From positions 930,001 through 994,000 of the forward strand of contig NZ_VCGW01000001.1 of the NCBI RefSeq assembly GCF_007671675.1: a stretch of DNA of 64,000 bases, written 5' to 3'. Under the pieces are notes generated by a model. That model made no database searches, was not told the origin of the DNA, and saw only the letters and a program-made list of their open reading frames with translations. Of the stretch, positions 54,277 through 63,501 are shown one piece after another. How positions within the stretch are numbered: position 1 is the first letter of the stretch; each line of letters opens with the position of its first letter. The position numbers were made by a program, and so were the translations under genes. This stretch comes from Marinobacter maritimus. Lineage in GTDB: Bacteria > Pseudomonadota > Gammaproteobacteria > Pseudomonadales > Oleiphilaceae.

Positions 54277-55185
54277 GTGTTTGTGATCAGCCCGATTGAG
54301 GATCTTCATACCGTTCGCGATTATCTTCGCTACGCATCTTCCCGGTTTTCAGCCTCAACGGTATTCTTCGGCCATGGCACGGATAACGTTTGGGATGAGG
54401 CGGTTCAACTGGTCATGCGTACCCTGCATCTCCCTCTGGACAACAATACGCTGTTTCTTGACGCACGCCTTATCCGCGAAGAGCGCGAGCTCATTCTTGA
54501 ACGAATCAGGCGTCGTATCGATGATCGCATTCCTCTGGCGTATCTTCTCGGCGAAGCCTGGTTTATGGGCATGCCGTTTCATGTGGACGAGCGGGTGCTG
54601 GTGCCGCGCTCGCCTATCGGCGAACTCATTGAAAACGGCTTCCAGCCATGGCTGGGAGATAAGTCGGTTGAGCGGATTCTTGATCTGTGTTCCGGAAGCG
54701 GATGTATTGGCATAGGCGCGGCCACGGTGTTTGAGGATGCGAGCGTGGATCTCTCCGATGTTTCATCGGATGCGTTGGCCGTTGCGGAATCAAATATAGA
54801 TTTGCACGAACTCCGCGATCGGGTTCGCACGGTACAATCGGATGTGTTCGCGAACATCAGCGGACAATACGATATCATTGTGAGCAACCCGCCTTATGTC
54901 GACGCGGAAGATCTGGCCGATATGCCGCAAGAATTCCATCATGAACCGGCGCTTGGACTGGCCGCCGGTAATGACGGCCTGGATATCGCGCACAGGATTA
55001 TTGCTGGTGCTGCGGAACATTTGACGCCGGGTGGTTTGCTGGTGGTTGAAGTGGGTAATAGCTGGGTGGCCCTTGATGAAGCTTACCCGGACCTCCCATT
55101 TACCTGGCTGGACTTCAGCAACGGTGGCGATGGTGTTTTTGCGATAGCTGAACAAAATCTCCGCCAGTGGCAGGAAAAGCATTAA
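54277..55185 (+). CDS. prmB: 50S ribosomal protein L3 N5-glutamine methyltransferase
   Basis: SAM-dependent methyltransferase that modifies a Gln of ribosomal protein L3. The N-terminal helical domain ([20 protein letters not shown]) matches PrmB; the Rossmann motif is [15 protein letters not shown] and the Gln-binding NPPY motif is in [13 protein letters not shown]. About 302 residues. Start is uncertain: AGGA at 54269 lies 4 bases before the GTG at 54277 and 10 before the GTG at 54283; the TTG at 54262 has no site. Upstream of aroC as in Pseudomonas. Confidence 0.92.
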   Translation: MFVISPIEDLHTVRDYLRYASSRFSASTVFFGHGTDNVWDEAVQLVMRTLHLPLDNNTLFLDARLIREERELILERIRRRIDDRIPLAYLLGEAWFMGMPFHVDERVLVPRSPIGELIENGFQPWLGDKSVERILDLCSGSGCIGIGAATVFEDASVDLSDVSSDALAVAESNIDLHELRDRVRTVQSDVFANISGQYDIIVSNPPYVDAEDLADMPQEFHHEPALGLAAGNDGLDIAHRIIAGAAEHLTPGGLLVVEVGNSWVALDEAYPDLPFTWLDFSNGGDGVFAIAEQNLRQWQEKH

Positions 55186-55222
55186 TCCATTTTCTTATTA
55201 TACCCTAACAAGATATTGAATT

Positions 55223-56317
55223 ATGTCAGGAAATTCTTTCGGAAAACTGTTTACCGTTACCACCTTTGGTGAAAGCCATGGGGCAGCATTGGGCTGTATT
55301 ATTGACGGCTGCCCGCCGGGCCTCGAGCTCTCGGAAGCGGATATGCAGGTTGATCTGGATCGACGTAAGCCGGGGACTTCGCGCCACACTACCCAGCGTC
55401 GTGAAGCGGATGAGGTGCGTATTTTATCGGGTGTGTTTGAGGGCAAAACCACGGGCACGCCGATCGGGCTGATTATCGAGAACACAGATCAGCGATCCAA
55501 GGATTATTCAAAAATCTCGGAACAGTTCCGCCCGGCCCACGCTGATTACACTTATATGCACAAATATGGCGTGCGCGACTACCGTGGTGGCGGCCGTTCG
55601 TCAGCCCGCGAAACGGCTATGCGGGTAGCGGCTGGCGCAGTGGCCCGGAAGTTTCTGGAGCAGCGCCTGGGTATTCGTATCCGGGGGTACTTGTCTGAGC
55701 TCGGCCCGATTCGCGCGGAGAAGCTGGACTGGGATCAGGTGCATCAGAATCCGTTTTTCTGTCCGGATGCCGATAAGGTGCCAGAGATGGAGGCGTACAT
55801 GGATGCCCTTCGCAAGGAAGGGGATTCTATCGGAGCGCGGATTAATGTGGTGGCTGAGGGCGTTCCACCGGGGCTGGGCGAGCCGGTTTTTGATCGGCTG
55901 GATGCGGATCTTGCCCATGCTCTGATGAGTATCAATGCGGTCAAGGGTGTCGAGATTGGTGCGGGCTTTGGGTGTATTGCTCAAAAAGGCACGGCGCACC
56001 GGGACGAGATGACGCAGGAAGGCTTTCTATCGAACCATGCGGGTGGTGTGCTTGGGGGAATTTCTTCGGGGCAGCCTATTCTTGCGAGTATTGCGCTGAA
56101 GCCGACTTCCAGCCTGCGCTTGCCGGGCCGTAGCATTGATGTGAATGGCAATCCGGTGGAAGTTATTACCACTGGGCGGCACGATCCCTGTGTGGGTATT
56201 CGGGCTACGCCGATTGCTGAGGCGATGATGGCGATTGTGTTGATGGATCATTATTTGCGCCATCGTGGTCAGAATGGGGATGTTACTGTTGCTACGCCTG
56301 TTATTGGGCAGCTCTGA
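55223..56317 (+). CDS. aroC: chorismate synthase
   Basis: Last shared step of aromatic biosynthesis, forming chorismate from EPSP with reduced FMN. Signatures are [59 protein letters not shown], and the C-terminal [18 protein letters not shown]. 364 residues, standard. Only a weak ribosome site precedes the ATG. 37 bases after prmB; the 3' flank carries a long inverted repeat. Confidence 0.97.
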   Translation: MSGNSFGKLFTVTTFGESHGAALGCIIDGCPPGLELSEADMQVDLDRRKPGTSRHTTQRREADEVRILSGVFEGKTTGTPIGLIIENTDQRSKDYSKISEQFRPAHADYTYMHKYGVRDYRGGGRSSARETAMRVAAGAVARKFLEQRLGIRIRGYLSELGPIRAEKLDWDQVHQNPFFCPDADKVPEMEAYMDALRKEGDSIGARINVVAEGVPPGLGEPVFDRLDADLAHALMSINAVKGVEIGAGFGCIAQKGTAHRDEMTQEGFLSNHAGGVLGGISSGQPILASIALKPTSSLRLPGRSIDVNGNPVEVITTGRHDPCVGIRATPIAEAMMAIVLMDHYLRHRGQNGDVTVATPVIGQL

Positions 56318-56344
56318 TCTACATGACCTCGGTTTCGGAGTAGC

Positions 56345-56455
56345 AGCTTGGGCTGGCCCGTTCATTCAAAAAGCGCCCGTGAATACGTCCGTGTAGGGCT
56401 CGGTCGCGCCATCCTGGGCGCTCCACGTTTTTGAATGGCCGGGCCAGCCCAAGCT
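56345..56455. repeat. 111-bp palindromic repeat element
   Basis: Two 28-base arms (56345-56372 and 56428-56455) match at 26 of 28 positions; each outer arm begins AGCTTGGGCTGGCCCG. Inside, AGCGCCC (56372-56378) and GGGCGCT (56416-56422) form a nested stem around a GC-rich core. Both strands have TTTTT just outside the inner stem, so it could end transcription from aroC and from the other direction. The core (TGTAGGGCTCGGTCGCGCCA) reminds me of intergenic repeats dispersed in marine gammaproteobacterial genomes, which suggests a REP/BIME or MITE-like element; this could not be checked. Confidence 0.8.
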
Positions 56456-56522
56456 ATCAGACTCTGAACGCCTGCCCGCCGCGTCTGCCTCTCAACAATT
56501 TGGATATGTAGGGAGAACGGGT

Positions 56523-57686
56523 ATTTACTGGCGCCTTTCCAACCTCTACTTCTGGTTTTTCGCCCTTCTGGGCGGACTTTTGCCTTATTGGTCTTTGTAC
56601 CTTCAGGGGCGGGGGTTTTCCTATCTGCAAATAGCCACTTTGATGGCGACCATTCAGCTCACAAAAATTGTGGCACCAAGTCTTTGGGGACATCTGGGTG
56701 ATAAAACCGGCCAGAGGGTCCGGCTTGTTCGGTTTGGGGCGATTACCGGATCGTTGTTATTTGCCGGGGTATTTCTTGAGCCAGGTTTTTACGGGCTGCT
56801 TCTGGTGATGCTGGCGTTTACGTTTTTCTGGAACGCTATTCTTCCGCTGTATGAGGTGATCACGCTGCGCTCGCTCGGCGAGCATCGGGAGAAGTATGGC
56901 AAGGTTCGGCTTTGGGGTTCGGTTGGGTTTATTGGTGCGGTGGCGGGGGTTGGCCTGATCCTGGAGTGGGTGTCGATTGAGTGGTTGCCCTGGTTGCTTT
57001 TGCCTGTGTTTGTCGGGATTGGGGTATCGGCTTTTCTTTTGCCGGCCGAGCGAGGTGAGCGCAAGCCGCCGGCGCCGAAGGGCAGTTTGCGGGCGATTTT
57101 GACGCACCCTGCGGTGGTTGCGTTTTTTCTGATGAATTTTTTGCTGCAGGTTTCGCACGGTGCTTACTACACGTTTTTCAGTATTCACCTGGAGCAGCAC
57201 GGTTACGGCAACCTTGCGATCGGTTTGCTTTGGTCACTTGGGGTGATTTCGGAGATCGGGTTGTTTTTGGTGATGCATCGGTTAACGCGGCGCTTTACGG
57301 TACGCCAGATTGCGATTGGTGCTTTGGTGTTGACGATGATCCGGTGGGTGTTGATTGCGGAGTTAACGGATTTTCTCCAGGTGTTGCTTTTTGCCCAGAT
57401 GTTGCATGCGGCTTCTTATGCGGCACTCCATGCGGTTTCGGTGCAGTATGTTCAGGGCTTTTTTGGTCAGCACCATCATGGCCAGGGGCAGGCTTTGTAC
57501 AGCGGGCTGACGTTTGGTGCCGGTGGTGCGCTCGGGGCCTGGGTGTCGGGCTTTCTGGTGGAAGGCTTTAGTACGTCTGCGGCTTTCTGGGGAGGGGCGG
57601 GTGCCATGGCTGTTGCTATCGTAATAACAGCCCGGGGGCTGCAGGCGCCGCCTGAGGCTTACACCGGGCGCTCTTCCTCTTCCTGA
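56523..57686 (+). CDS. MFS transporter, 3-phenylpropionate (HcaT)-like
   Basis: Twelve-helix MFS_1-like permease of about 387 residues. The family N-terminus YWRLSNLYFWFFALLGGLLP is fully encoded from 56526, but no ATG, GTG or TTG is in frame before the TTG at 56580, which would delete half of the first helix. An ATT at 56523 has GGGAG at 7 bases and gives the natural start, so ATT initiation is proposed. Other motifs are HLGDKTGQRVRLVRFGAI after helix 2 and REKYGKVRLWGSVGF. Substrate unknown. The 3' end overlaps the convergent LysR gene by 28 bases. Confidence 0.75.
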   Translation: MYWRLSNLYFWFFALLGGLLPYWSLYLQGRGFSYLQIATLMATIQLTKIVAPSLWGHLGDKTGQRVRLVRFGAITGSLLFAGVFLEPGFYGLLLVMLAFTFFWNAILPLYEVITLRSLGEHREKYGKVRLWGSVGFIGAVAGVGLILEWVSIEWLPWLLLPVFVGIGVSAFLLPAERGERKPPAPKGSLRAILTHPAVVAFFLMNFLLQVSHGAYYTFFSIHLEQHGYGNLAIGLLWSLGVISEIGLFLVMHRLTRRFTVRQIAIGALVLTMIRWVLIAELTDFLQVLLFAQMLHAASYAALHAVSVQYVQGFFGQHHHGQGQALYSGLTFGAGGALGAWVSGFLVEGFSTSAAFWGGAGAMAVAIVITARGLQAPPEAYTGRSSSS

Positions 57687-58561
57687 ACAATGGATAAGAG
57701 CGCTTTTGCGGCGTTGCCGGCTTGTCGGTCGGTCAGTCCTATAGCGCCGAGCATACGGGTAACCCTATGCTCGGGCTCTGTCCCGCTTGCCGACACGCCT
57801 TCCAATACCTTCAAACTACGATCCACCATTCGCAATGGAAGTACGCTCCAGCCCAGACCAACGCTGGTCATCATTTTCAGGGTTTCGAGGTAGTTTGTCG
57901 GCATTTGCGAATGCAGAGACAGGTTTGCCTCCAGAAAAAGGCGACTCACCACCCGGTAGGTCGAGGTTGAGGTGTCGGGCAGCAGGGCCGGGTGTTCGGC
58001 CAGATCAGGCAGCCCGGGTTTCTTCAGGCTGGCCAGGGGATGATCGGCGCTGACAACGAAGGCCATGGGGTCTGGCCAGTGGGCAAGTACGTTGAAGCTC
58101 GGGGCCATGCTGTCGCTTAGCGTGACGAATGCGAGTTCTGCGTTGCGTTTGCGCATTTGCGCGTAGGCGGCATCTGATTCCAAGAACTGCAGGTTGATGG
58201 AAACCTGGGGATATTCCCGCTTGAACCGACGCAGCCAGTTGGGTAAGTGGTGAAGCCCTATGTGGTGGCTGGCAATAATTTGCAGCTCACCTTCGATTAG
58301 TCCGGAATCTGGCGACAGCGCAATGCGGGCGTTATGGATTTCATCGAGTATCTTGCGAGCGTGCGGTAGCAGGCGGGTGCCTGATTCCGTCAGTCGTATT
58401 TGCCGGTGGCTTCGATCAACCAGGGTTGTGTCCAACTGGTTTTCCAGCGCGGCAAGGCGTTTGCTGATGGCGGGCTGAGTCAGGTGAAGCTGCTCCGCCG
58501 CCTCCGAAAAGGAACCCTGGTCGACTATGGCAAGGAAGGCTTTCAGAGCATTTGAGTCCAT
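57659..58561 (-). CDS. LysR-family transcriptional regulator, divergent from leuC
   Basis: 300 residues. N-terminal winged helix-turn-helix (ALKAFLAIVDQGSFSEAAEQ, then LHLTQPAISKRLAALENQL) and a type 2 periplasmic-binding-like effector domain. Its position back to back with leuC, as in Pseudomonas-like genomes, suggests it controls the leu genes, possibly with 2-isopropylmalate as signal; this is inference from LeuO- or LeuR-like arrangements. The shared promoter region is 58562-58727. Its 3' end overlaps the MFS gene. Confidence 0.87.
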   Translation of the reverse strand: MDSNALKAFLAIVDQGSFSEAAEQLHLTQPAISKRLAALENQLDTTLVDRSHRQIRLTESGTRLLPHARKILDEIHNARIALSPDSGLIEGELQIIASHHIGLHHLPNWLRRFKREYPQVSINLQFLESDAAYAQMRKRNAELAFVTLSDSMAPSFNVLAHWPDPMAFVVSADHPLASLKKPGLPDLAEHPALLPDTSTSTYRVVSRLFLEANLSLHSQMPTNYLETLKMMTSVGLGWSVLPLRMVDRSLKVLEGVSASGTEPEHRVTRMLGAIGLTDRQAGNAAKALLSIVQEEEERPV

Positions 58562-58639
58562 GGTTCATTTTCCTATTGTGCTGTGTCAGGAAAAGACTAA
58601 ATCATAACCATGAGGAATGCGATGAATAAAAAACATGAA

Positions 58640-58669
58640 TTGCGGTTATTTATTGTCCAGCGGTATGAT
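58640..58669 (+). promoter_or_regulatory. candidate promoter of the leuCDB genes
   Basis: TTGCGG (58640-58645) and TATGAT (58664-58669) with an 18-base spacer, about 58 bases before leuC. ATAACC (near 58605) and GGTTAT (58644-58649) form an inverted pair overlapping the -35, a plausible region for the divergent LysR protein. Confidence 0.45.
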
Positions 58670-58727
58670 GGCCCCATAGTGGAAGTAAGCATCACATCAT
58701 TGCACCTCCAGAAACCGAGAGAGAATC

Positions 58728-60146
58728 ATGGCGGGTAAAACCTTATACGACAAGTTGTGGGACGATCACCTGGTCAAGCAGCGGGACGACGGTTCTGCGT
58801 TGATTTATATTGACCGACAATTACTGCACGAAGTGACGTCGCCTCAGGCTTTTGAGGGGCTGCGTCTTGCAAAACGCAAGCCCTGGCGCATTGATGCAAA
58901 CCTGGCTACGCCTGATCACAACGTTCCGACCACCGATCGTGCGAAAGGCATTGAGGGCATCGTTGATCCGGTTTCCAAAATCCAGGTCGAAACGCTGGGC
59001 AAGAACTGCGATGAGTTCGGGATTCTTGAATTCAAGATCATGGATCAGCGCCAGGGTATTGTGCACGTAATCGGGCCAGAGCAGGGCGCTACGCTGCCCG
59101 GCATGACCATTGTTTGTGGTGATTCCCACACGTCTACTCACGGCGCATTTGGTTGCCTTGCCCACGGCATAGGGACGTCGGAAGTTGAGCATGTGCTGGC
59201 CACTCAGTGTCTCGTTCAACAGAAAATGAAAAACATGCTGGTCAAAGTGAATGGCGAGCTTGGCAAGGGCGTTACCGGCAAAGACGTCGTATTGGCGATC
59301 ATCGGTAAAATCGGCACGGCAGGTGGTACCGGTCACGCTATCGAATTTGGTGGTCAGGCGATTCAGAATCTGAGCATGGAAGGCCGGATGACCATCTGCA
59401 ATATGGCCATTGAGGCCGGTGCCCGGGTTGGTATGGTTGCTGTTGACGGTACGACTATCGAATATGTAAAAGGCCGGCCATTCGCACCCAAAGGTGACGC
59501 CTGGGATGCCGCCGTTAAATACTGGCGCACACTGCACAGCGACGTGGACGCCGTATTTGACAAGGTTGTTGAGCTCGACGGCGCGGAGATCATGCCGCAG
59601 GTCAGCTGGGGCACGTCCCCGGAAATGGTTGCGGACGTAACTGGCAATGTGCCCGATCCAGCGAAGGAAGAAGATCCGATCAAGCGTGAAGGTATTGAGC
59701 GGGCCTTGAAATATATGGGGCTGCGTCCGAACCAGGCGATTACCGATATCAAACTCGACCGGGTGTTCATCGGCTCTTGCACCAACAGCCGTATTGAAGA
59801 CCTGCGGGAAGCCGCAGCTGTGGTCAAAGGGCGTAAAGTTGCCGGTAGCCTGAAGCAGGCGATGGTTGTGCCGGGTTCCGGCCTGGTGAAAGCTCAGGCG
59901 GAAGCGGAAGGTCTGGATCGCATTTTCATCGAAGCAGGTCTGGAATGGCGTGATCCGGGTTGTTCCATGTGCCTGGCGATGAACGCGGATAAACTCGGGG
60001 AGGGCGAGCACTGTGCTTCTACGTCCAACCGTAACTTTGAAGGCCGACAGGGCTTTGGTGGTCGCACACATCTGGTGAGCCCCTCCATGGCCGCTGCTGC
60101 TGCCATATCCGGCCACTTTGTTGATGTTCGCGAACTGCTGAACTGA
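58728..60146 (+). CDS. leuC: 3-isopropylmalate dehydratase large subunit
   Basis: Aconitase-family subunit which, with LeuD, isomerises 2- to 3-isopropylmalate in leucine synthesis. [12 protein letters not shown] start, [22 protein letters not shown], and three cluster Cys ([11 protein letters not shown] near 348; CSMC near 411-414). 472 residues. A good ribosome site (GAGAGA) precedes the ATG. First gene of the leu group, 21 bases before leuD. Confidence 0.97.
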   Translation: MAGKTLYDKLWDDHLVKQRDDGSALIYIDRQLLHEVTSPQAFEGLRLAKRKPWRIDANLATPDHNVPTTDRAKGIEGIVDPVSKIQVETLGKNCDEFGILEFKIMDQRQGIVHVIGPEQGATLPGMTIVCGDSHTSTHGAFGCLAHGIGTSEVEHVLATQCLVQQKMKNMLVKVNGELGKGVTGKDVVLAIIGKIGTAGGTGHAIEFGGQAIQNLSMEGRMTICNMAIEAGARVGMVAVDGTTIEYVKGRPFAPKGDAWDAAVKYWRTLHSDVDAVFDKVVELDGAEIMPQVSWGTSPEMVADVTGNVPDPAKEEDPIKREGIERALKYMGLRPNQAITDIKLDRVFIGSCTNSRIEDLREAAAVVKGRKVAGSLKQAMVVPGSGLVKAQAEAEGLDRIFIEAGLEWRDPGCSMCLAMNADKLGEGEHCASTSNRNFEGRQGFGGRTHLVSPSMAAAAAISGHFVDVRELLN

Positions 60147-60167
60147 GCTACAGGAGAGAACTGAACC

Positions 60168-60815
60168 ATGCGCGCATTTACGCAACACAAGGGCCTTGTA
60201 GCCCCCATGGACCGGTCCAATGTGGATACGGACATGATTATTCCCAAGCAGTTTCTGAAGTCCATCAAACGCACAGGCTTTGGCCCGAACCTGTTTGATG
60301 CTCTGCGATATCTGGACGAAGGTCAGCCGGATCAGGATAGTTCAAAGCGCCCGCTCAATCCGGATTTTGTGCTTAACCAGCCCCGTTACAGAAATGCGAG
60401 TGTGCTTTTGGCTCGTAGTAATTTCGGGTGTGGCTCCAGTCGTGAACACGCTCCCTGGGCGCTTGATGATTACGGTTTCCGGGTTATTATTGCGCCGAGC
60501 TTTGCTGATATTTTTTATAACAACTGCTTTAAGAACGGCTTGTTACCAATTGTTCTTGAAGAGAAAATCGTTGATAAGCTTTTCCAGGACGCTGAGGCGC
60601 TGGAAGGGTATCAGCTGACGGTGGACCTCGAAGCAAAAACCGTGATCACACCGGCGGGCGAATCGTTCGGGTTTGAGGTGGATGACTTCCGTCGCCACTG
60701 CCTGCTCAATGGTCTCGATGATATAGGTGTAACTCTGGAAGACGCCGAACTGATCAAAACCTATGAAGATCAGCGCCGTCAGACCGCACCCTGGTTGTTT
60801 GACGCGGGCCAGTAA
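60168..60815 (+). CDS. leuD: 3-isopropylmalate dehydratase small subunit
   Basis: Swivel-domain subunit that completes the LeuC active site. [40 protein letters not shown], and [20 protein letters not shown] are conserved. 215 residues, standard. AGGAGAG precedes the ATG. Cotranscribed with leuC. Confidence 0.97.
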   Translation: MRAFTQHKGLVAPMDRSNVDTDMIIPKQFLKSIKRTGFGPNLFDALRYLDEGQPDQDSSKRPLNPDFVLNQPRYRNASVLLARSNFGCGSSREHAPWALDDYGFRVIIAPSFADIFYNNCFKNGLLPIVLEEKIVDKLFQDAEALEGYQLTVDLEAKTVITPAGESFGFEVDDFRRHCLLNGLDDIGVTLEDAELIKTYEDQRRQTAPWLFDAGQ

Positions 60816-60844
60816 CGAATAATCTGGTAACAACTCATAACTCG

Positions 60845-60863
60845 CCGGGTCTGCCCGACCCGG
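60845..60863. other. hairpin between leuD and leuB
   Basis: CCGGGTC (60845-60851) and GACCCGG (60857-60863) form a perfect 7-bp stem with a 5-base loop. No T run follows on either strand, so it is more likely an mRNA-processing or stability structure or a partial attenuator than a full terminator. Confidence 0.5.
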
Positions 60864-60887
60864 TTCACAAAGATTTGGAAGCCCATC

Positions 60888-61961
60888 ATGTCCAGAACAG
60901 TACTTCTTCTGCCGGGAGACGGCATCGGCCCGGAAATCGTTGCAGAGGCCGAGAAAGTCTTGCGTGCTGTCAATGAAAAATTTGGCCTGAAACTCGGTTT
61001 CGAATCGGGACTCGTCGGTGGGGCCGCGTTGGATGAAACCGACAGCCCGTTGCCCGAAGATACCCTTGAGAAAGCCCGCAAGGCTGATGCAATCTTGTTG
61101 GGTGCGGTAGGTGGTCCTAAGTGGGATAGCCTGCCCATGGCGCAGCGCCCGGAAAAAGGTTTGCTCGGCTTGCGTTCTACCCTGGAGCTTTTTGCTAACC
61201 TGCGCCCGGCCATTCTCTACCCACAGCTGGCATCCGCATCATCGCTCAAGCCTGAGGTGGTTTCAGGCCTGGATATCATGATTGTTCGGGAACTGACCGG
61301 GGGCATCTATTTCGGCCAGCCACGGGGTGTGCGCGCACTCGAGAGCGGTGAACGCCAGGGTTACAATACTTACGCTTATACCGAAACTGAGATCCGCCGT
61401 ATTGGTCGTGTCGCATTCGAGGCGGCGCAGCAGCGCAACAAGAGGCTATGTTCGGTTGACAAGGCCAATGTACTGGAAGTGACTGTGCTGTGGCGCGAAA
61501 TCATGAACGATCTCAAGCGCGAATATCCAGACGTGGAATTGTCCCACATGTACGTGGATAACGCCGCGATGCAACTGGTTCGCGCGCCCAAGCAGTTCGA
61601 CGTGATTGTGACTGGTAACATGTTTGGTGATATTCTTTCAGACGAAGCAGCCATGCTTACCGGCTCTATCGGTATGTTGCCGTCGGCTTCGCTGAACTCG
61701 GAAAAGCAGGGCATGTATGAGCCTTGCCACGGTTCAGCTCCGGATATTGCTGGCAAGGGTATCGCCAATCCGTTGGCCACGATTCTCAGTACGGCTATGA
61801 TGCTGCGTTACAGCCTTGGTGAAGAAAAGGCCGCTGCCGCCATCGAAACGGCTGTCAGCATGGTGCTGGATCAGGGGCTGCGTACTGCAGATATCATGTC
61901 TGAAGGCAGTACTCGGGTGTCTACCCGCGAAATGGGCGAGGCGGTACTGGCTGCTCTGTAA
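60888..61961 (+). CDS. leuB: 3-isopropylmalate dehydrogenase
   Basis: NAD-dependent oxidative decarboxylation step of leucine synthesis. [19 protein letters not shown] start, [23 protein letters not shown], and the dehydrogenase signature [20 protein letters not shown]. 357 residues, standard. 72 bases after leuD with a hairpin between, so it may be partly uncoupled. Confidence 0.97.
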   Translation: MSRTVLLLPGDGIGPEIVAEAEKVLRAVNEKFGLKLGFESGLVGGAALDETDSPLPEDTLEKARKADAILLGAVGGPKWDSLPMAQRPEKGLLGLRSTLELFANLRPAILYPQLASASSLKPEVVSGLDIMIVRELTGGIYFGQPRGVRALESGERQGYNTYAYTETEIRRIGRVAFEAAQQRNKRLCSVDKANVLEVTVLWREIMNDLKREYPDVELSHMYVDNAAMQLVRAPKQFDVIVTGNMFGDILSDEAAMLTGSIGMLPSASLNSEKQGMYEPCHGSAPDIAGKGIANPLATILSTAMMLRYSLGEEKAAAAIETAVSMVLDQGLRTADIMSEGSTRVSTREMGEAVLAAL

Positions 61962-61970
61962 ATTTCGATA

Positions 61971-62006
61971 ATCCCCGACAGCAACGCGATGCGGTTGCTG
62001 CGGGAT
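61971..62006. other. hairpin between leuB and asd
   Basis: CAGCAAC (61979-61985) with GTTGCTG (61994-62000), extended by ATCCC (61971-61975) with GGGAT (62002-62006) across a small internal loop. The bases after it are CATTCATCC, so termination would be weak; it may reduce read-through from leuB to asd. Confidence 0.45.
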
Positions 62007-62071
62007 CATTCATCCTGTCCCTGCCGGCGATAAAGTCAGGGGTGGGCACAAGAGAGGTTCAAAGGTCGCAC

Positions 62072-63187
62072 ATGAAGCGAGTTGGACTTGTAGGTTGGCG
62101 CGGTATGGTGGGCTCTGTCCTCATGCAGCGCATGCGCGAAGAAAACGATTTCGCTGATATCGATCCGGTATTTTTCTCCACCTCCCAGACTGGTCAACCA
62201 GCTCCGGACGTAGGGAAGGAAGGCGTGCCGCCTTTGCAGGACGCATTCGATATCGAAACCCTCAAAACTCTGGATGTGGTGCTGACCTGTCAGGGCGGCG
62301 ACTACACCAATGCGGTCTATCAGAAACTGCGTGATGCAGGCTGGAATGGCTACTGGATTGACGCCGCATCCACACTGCGAATGGTGGATCACTCTGTCAT
62401 TGTTCTGGACCCGGTAAATCGCAACGTGATTGATGCCGCTCTTAACAGCGGCGTGAAGGATTACATTGGCGGCAACTGCACAGTCAGCCTGATGATGCTC
62501 GCCCTTGGCGGGTTACTGGAGCAGGATCTGATTGAATGGGTTTCTCCCATGACCTATCAGGCAGCCTCGGGTTCTGGTGCACAGAATATGCGTGAGTTGC
62601 TCAACCAGATGGGTGAGCTTAACCGCAGTGTTGGAGATGAGCTGGCAAGCCCGTCTTCGGCGATTCTGGAAATTGACCGGAAGATTACCGAAACCATGCG
62701 TTCCGACAGCTTCCCTACAGAGCACTTTCAGGTGCCTTTGGCAGGGAGCCTTATCCCGTTTATCGACAAACAGCTCGATAACGGAATGAGCAAGGAAGAA
62801 TGGAAAGCGGGTGTTGAGACCAACAAGATTCTTGGTCGTTCAGACAACCCGATTCCGATTGATGGTCTGTGTGTGCGGATTGGAGCCATGCGCTCCCACA
62901 GTCAGGCGCTGACCATCAAGCTGAAGAAGGATCTGCCGGTCGCAGAAATCGAGTCCATTCTGGCGAAGGCCAACGACTGGGTAAAAGTCATTCCCAATGA
63001 CCGCGAGGCGAGCATTGAGGAGCTGACCCCTGCCAAGGTAACCGGCACTCTGAGCGTGCCCATCGGGCGTATTCGCAAGCTGGCCATGGGGCCGGAGTAT
63101 ATTTCTGCGTTCACCGTCGGTGACCAGCTCCTTTGGGGAGCTGCAGAACCCTTGCGTCGTATGTTGCGAATCCTGCAGGAACGTTAA
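62072..63187 (+). CDS. asd: aspartate-semialdehyde dehydrogenase
   Basis: NADPH-dependent reduction of aspartyl phosphate for Lys, Met, Thr and diaminopimelate synthesis. [20 protein letters not shown] with the Rossmann glycines, [15 protein letters not shown] containing the catalytic Cys, [14 protein letters not shown], and [16 protein letters not shown] with the catalytic His. 371 residues from the ATG at 62072, which has AAAGG 6 bases upstream; an in-frame earlier start at 62042 is rejected. Followed by a strong terminator. Confidence 0.96.
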   Translation: MKRVGLVGWRGMVGSVLMQRMREENDFADIDPVFFSTSQTGQPAPDVGKEGVPPLQDAFDIETLKTLDVVLTCQGGDYTNAVYQKLRDAGWNGYWIDAASTLRMVDHSVIVLDPVNRNVIDAALNSGVKDYIGGNCTVSLMMLALGGLLEQDLIEWVSPMTYQAASGSGAQNMRELLNQMGELNRSVGDELASPSSAILEIDRKITETMRSDSFPTEHFQVPLAGSLIPFIDKQLDNGMSKEEWKAGVETNKILGRSDNPIPIDGLCVRIGAMRSHSQALTIKLKKDLPVAEIESILAKANDWVKVIPNDREASIEELTPAKVTGTLSVPIGRIRKLAMGPEYISAFTVGDQLLWGAAEPLRRMLRILQER

Positions 63188-63245
63188 GAATTGTTACACA
63201 GAGGCAATAAATGCCAACTGTGTCCGGTTTCGGGAAGCCGGTTAG

Positions 63246-63284
63246 GGGGCGGAGGCTGATTTCAGGCTCCGCCCCTGTTATTTT
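63246..63284 (+). terminator. Rho-independent terminator of asd
   Basis: GGGGCGGAGGCTG (63246-63258) and CAGGCTCCGCCCC (63263-63275) pair over 13 positions with one mismatch, 4-base loop, followed by TGTTATTTT. A smaller GC hairpin (CCGG pair near 63223-63240) precedes it. Confidence 0.85.
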
Positions 63285-63347
63285 CAGGAACACTAGGGAG
63301 TTCCGTGCAACTGGTAAATAAATGGTGCAAGGATTGCTGCTGATTGA

Positions 63348-63369
63348 TTGATAAAAGAGGTTTTATCAA
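63348..63369. promoter_or_regulatory. perfect palindrome upstream of fimV
   Basis: TTGATAAAA (63348-63356), GAGG, TTTTATCAA (63361-63369): 9-bp arms with no mismatch, 133 bases before the fimV start. This is the size and symmetry of a dimeric repressor site. No promoter pair was chosen with confidence, and the regulator is unknown. Confidence 0.45.
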
Positions 63370-63501
63370 CAATACTTGCCGGACTGAAAATTAAACGCGC
63401 GACATATCAAACCAGAATTATCCAGACGGAAGTCACCCTGCCTCGTCCGATTCTGTTTGAAAAAAGCAGTCACGAATCACGGAGACTGGAAAGGAAAAAG
63501 C

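Noticed and set aside
56345..56455. Inverted repeat as a simple terminator of aroC only
   Set aside because: The 28-bp outer arms extend far beyond a normal terminator, so it is listed as a repeat element that may also terminate.
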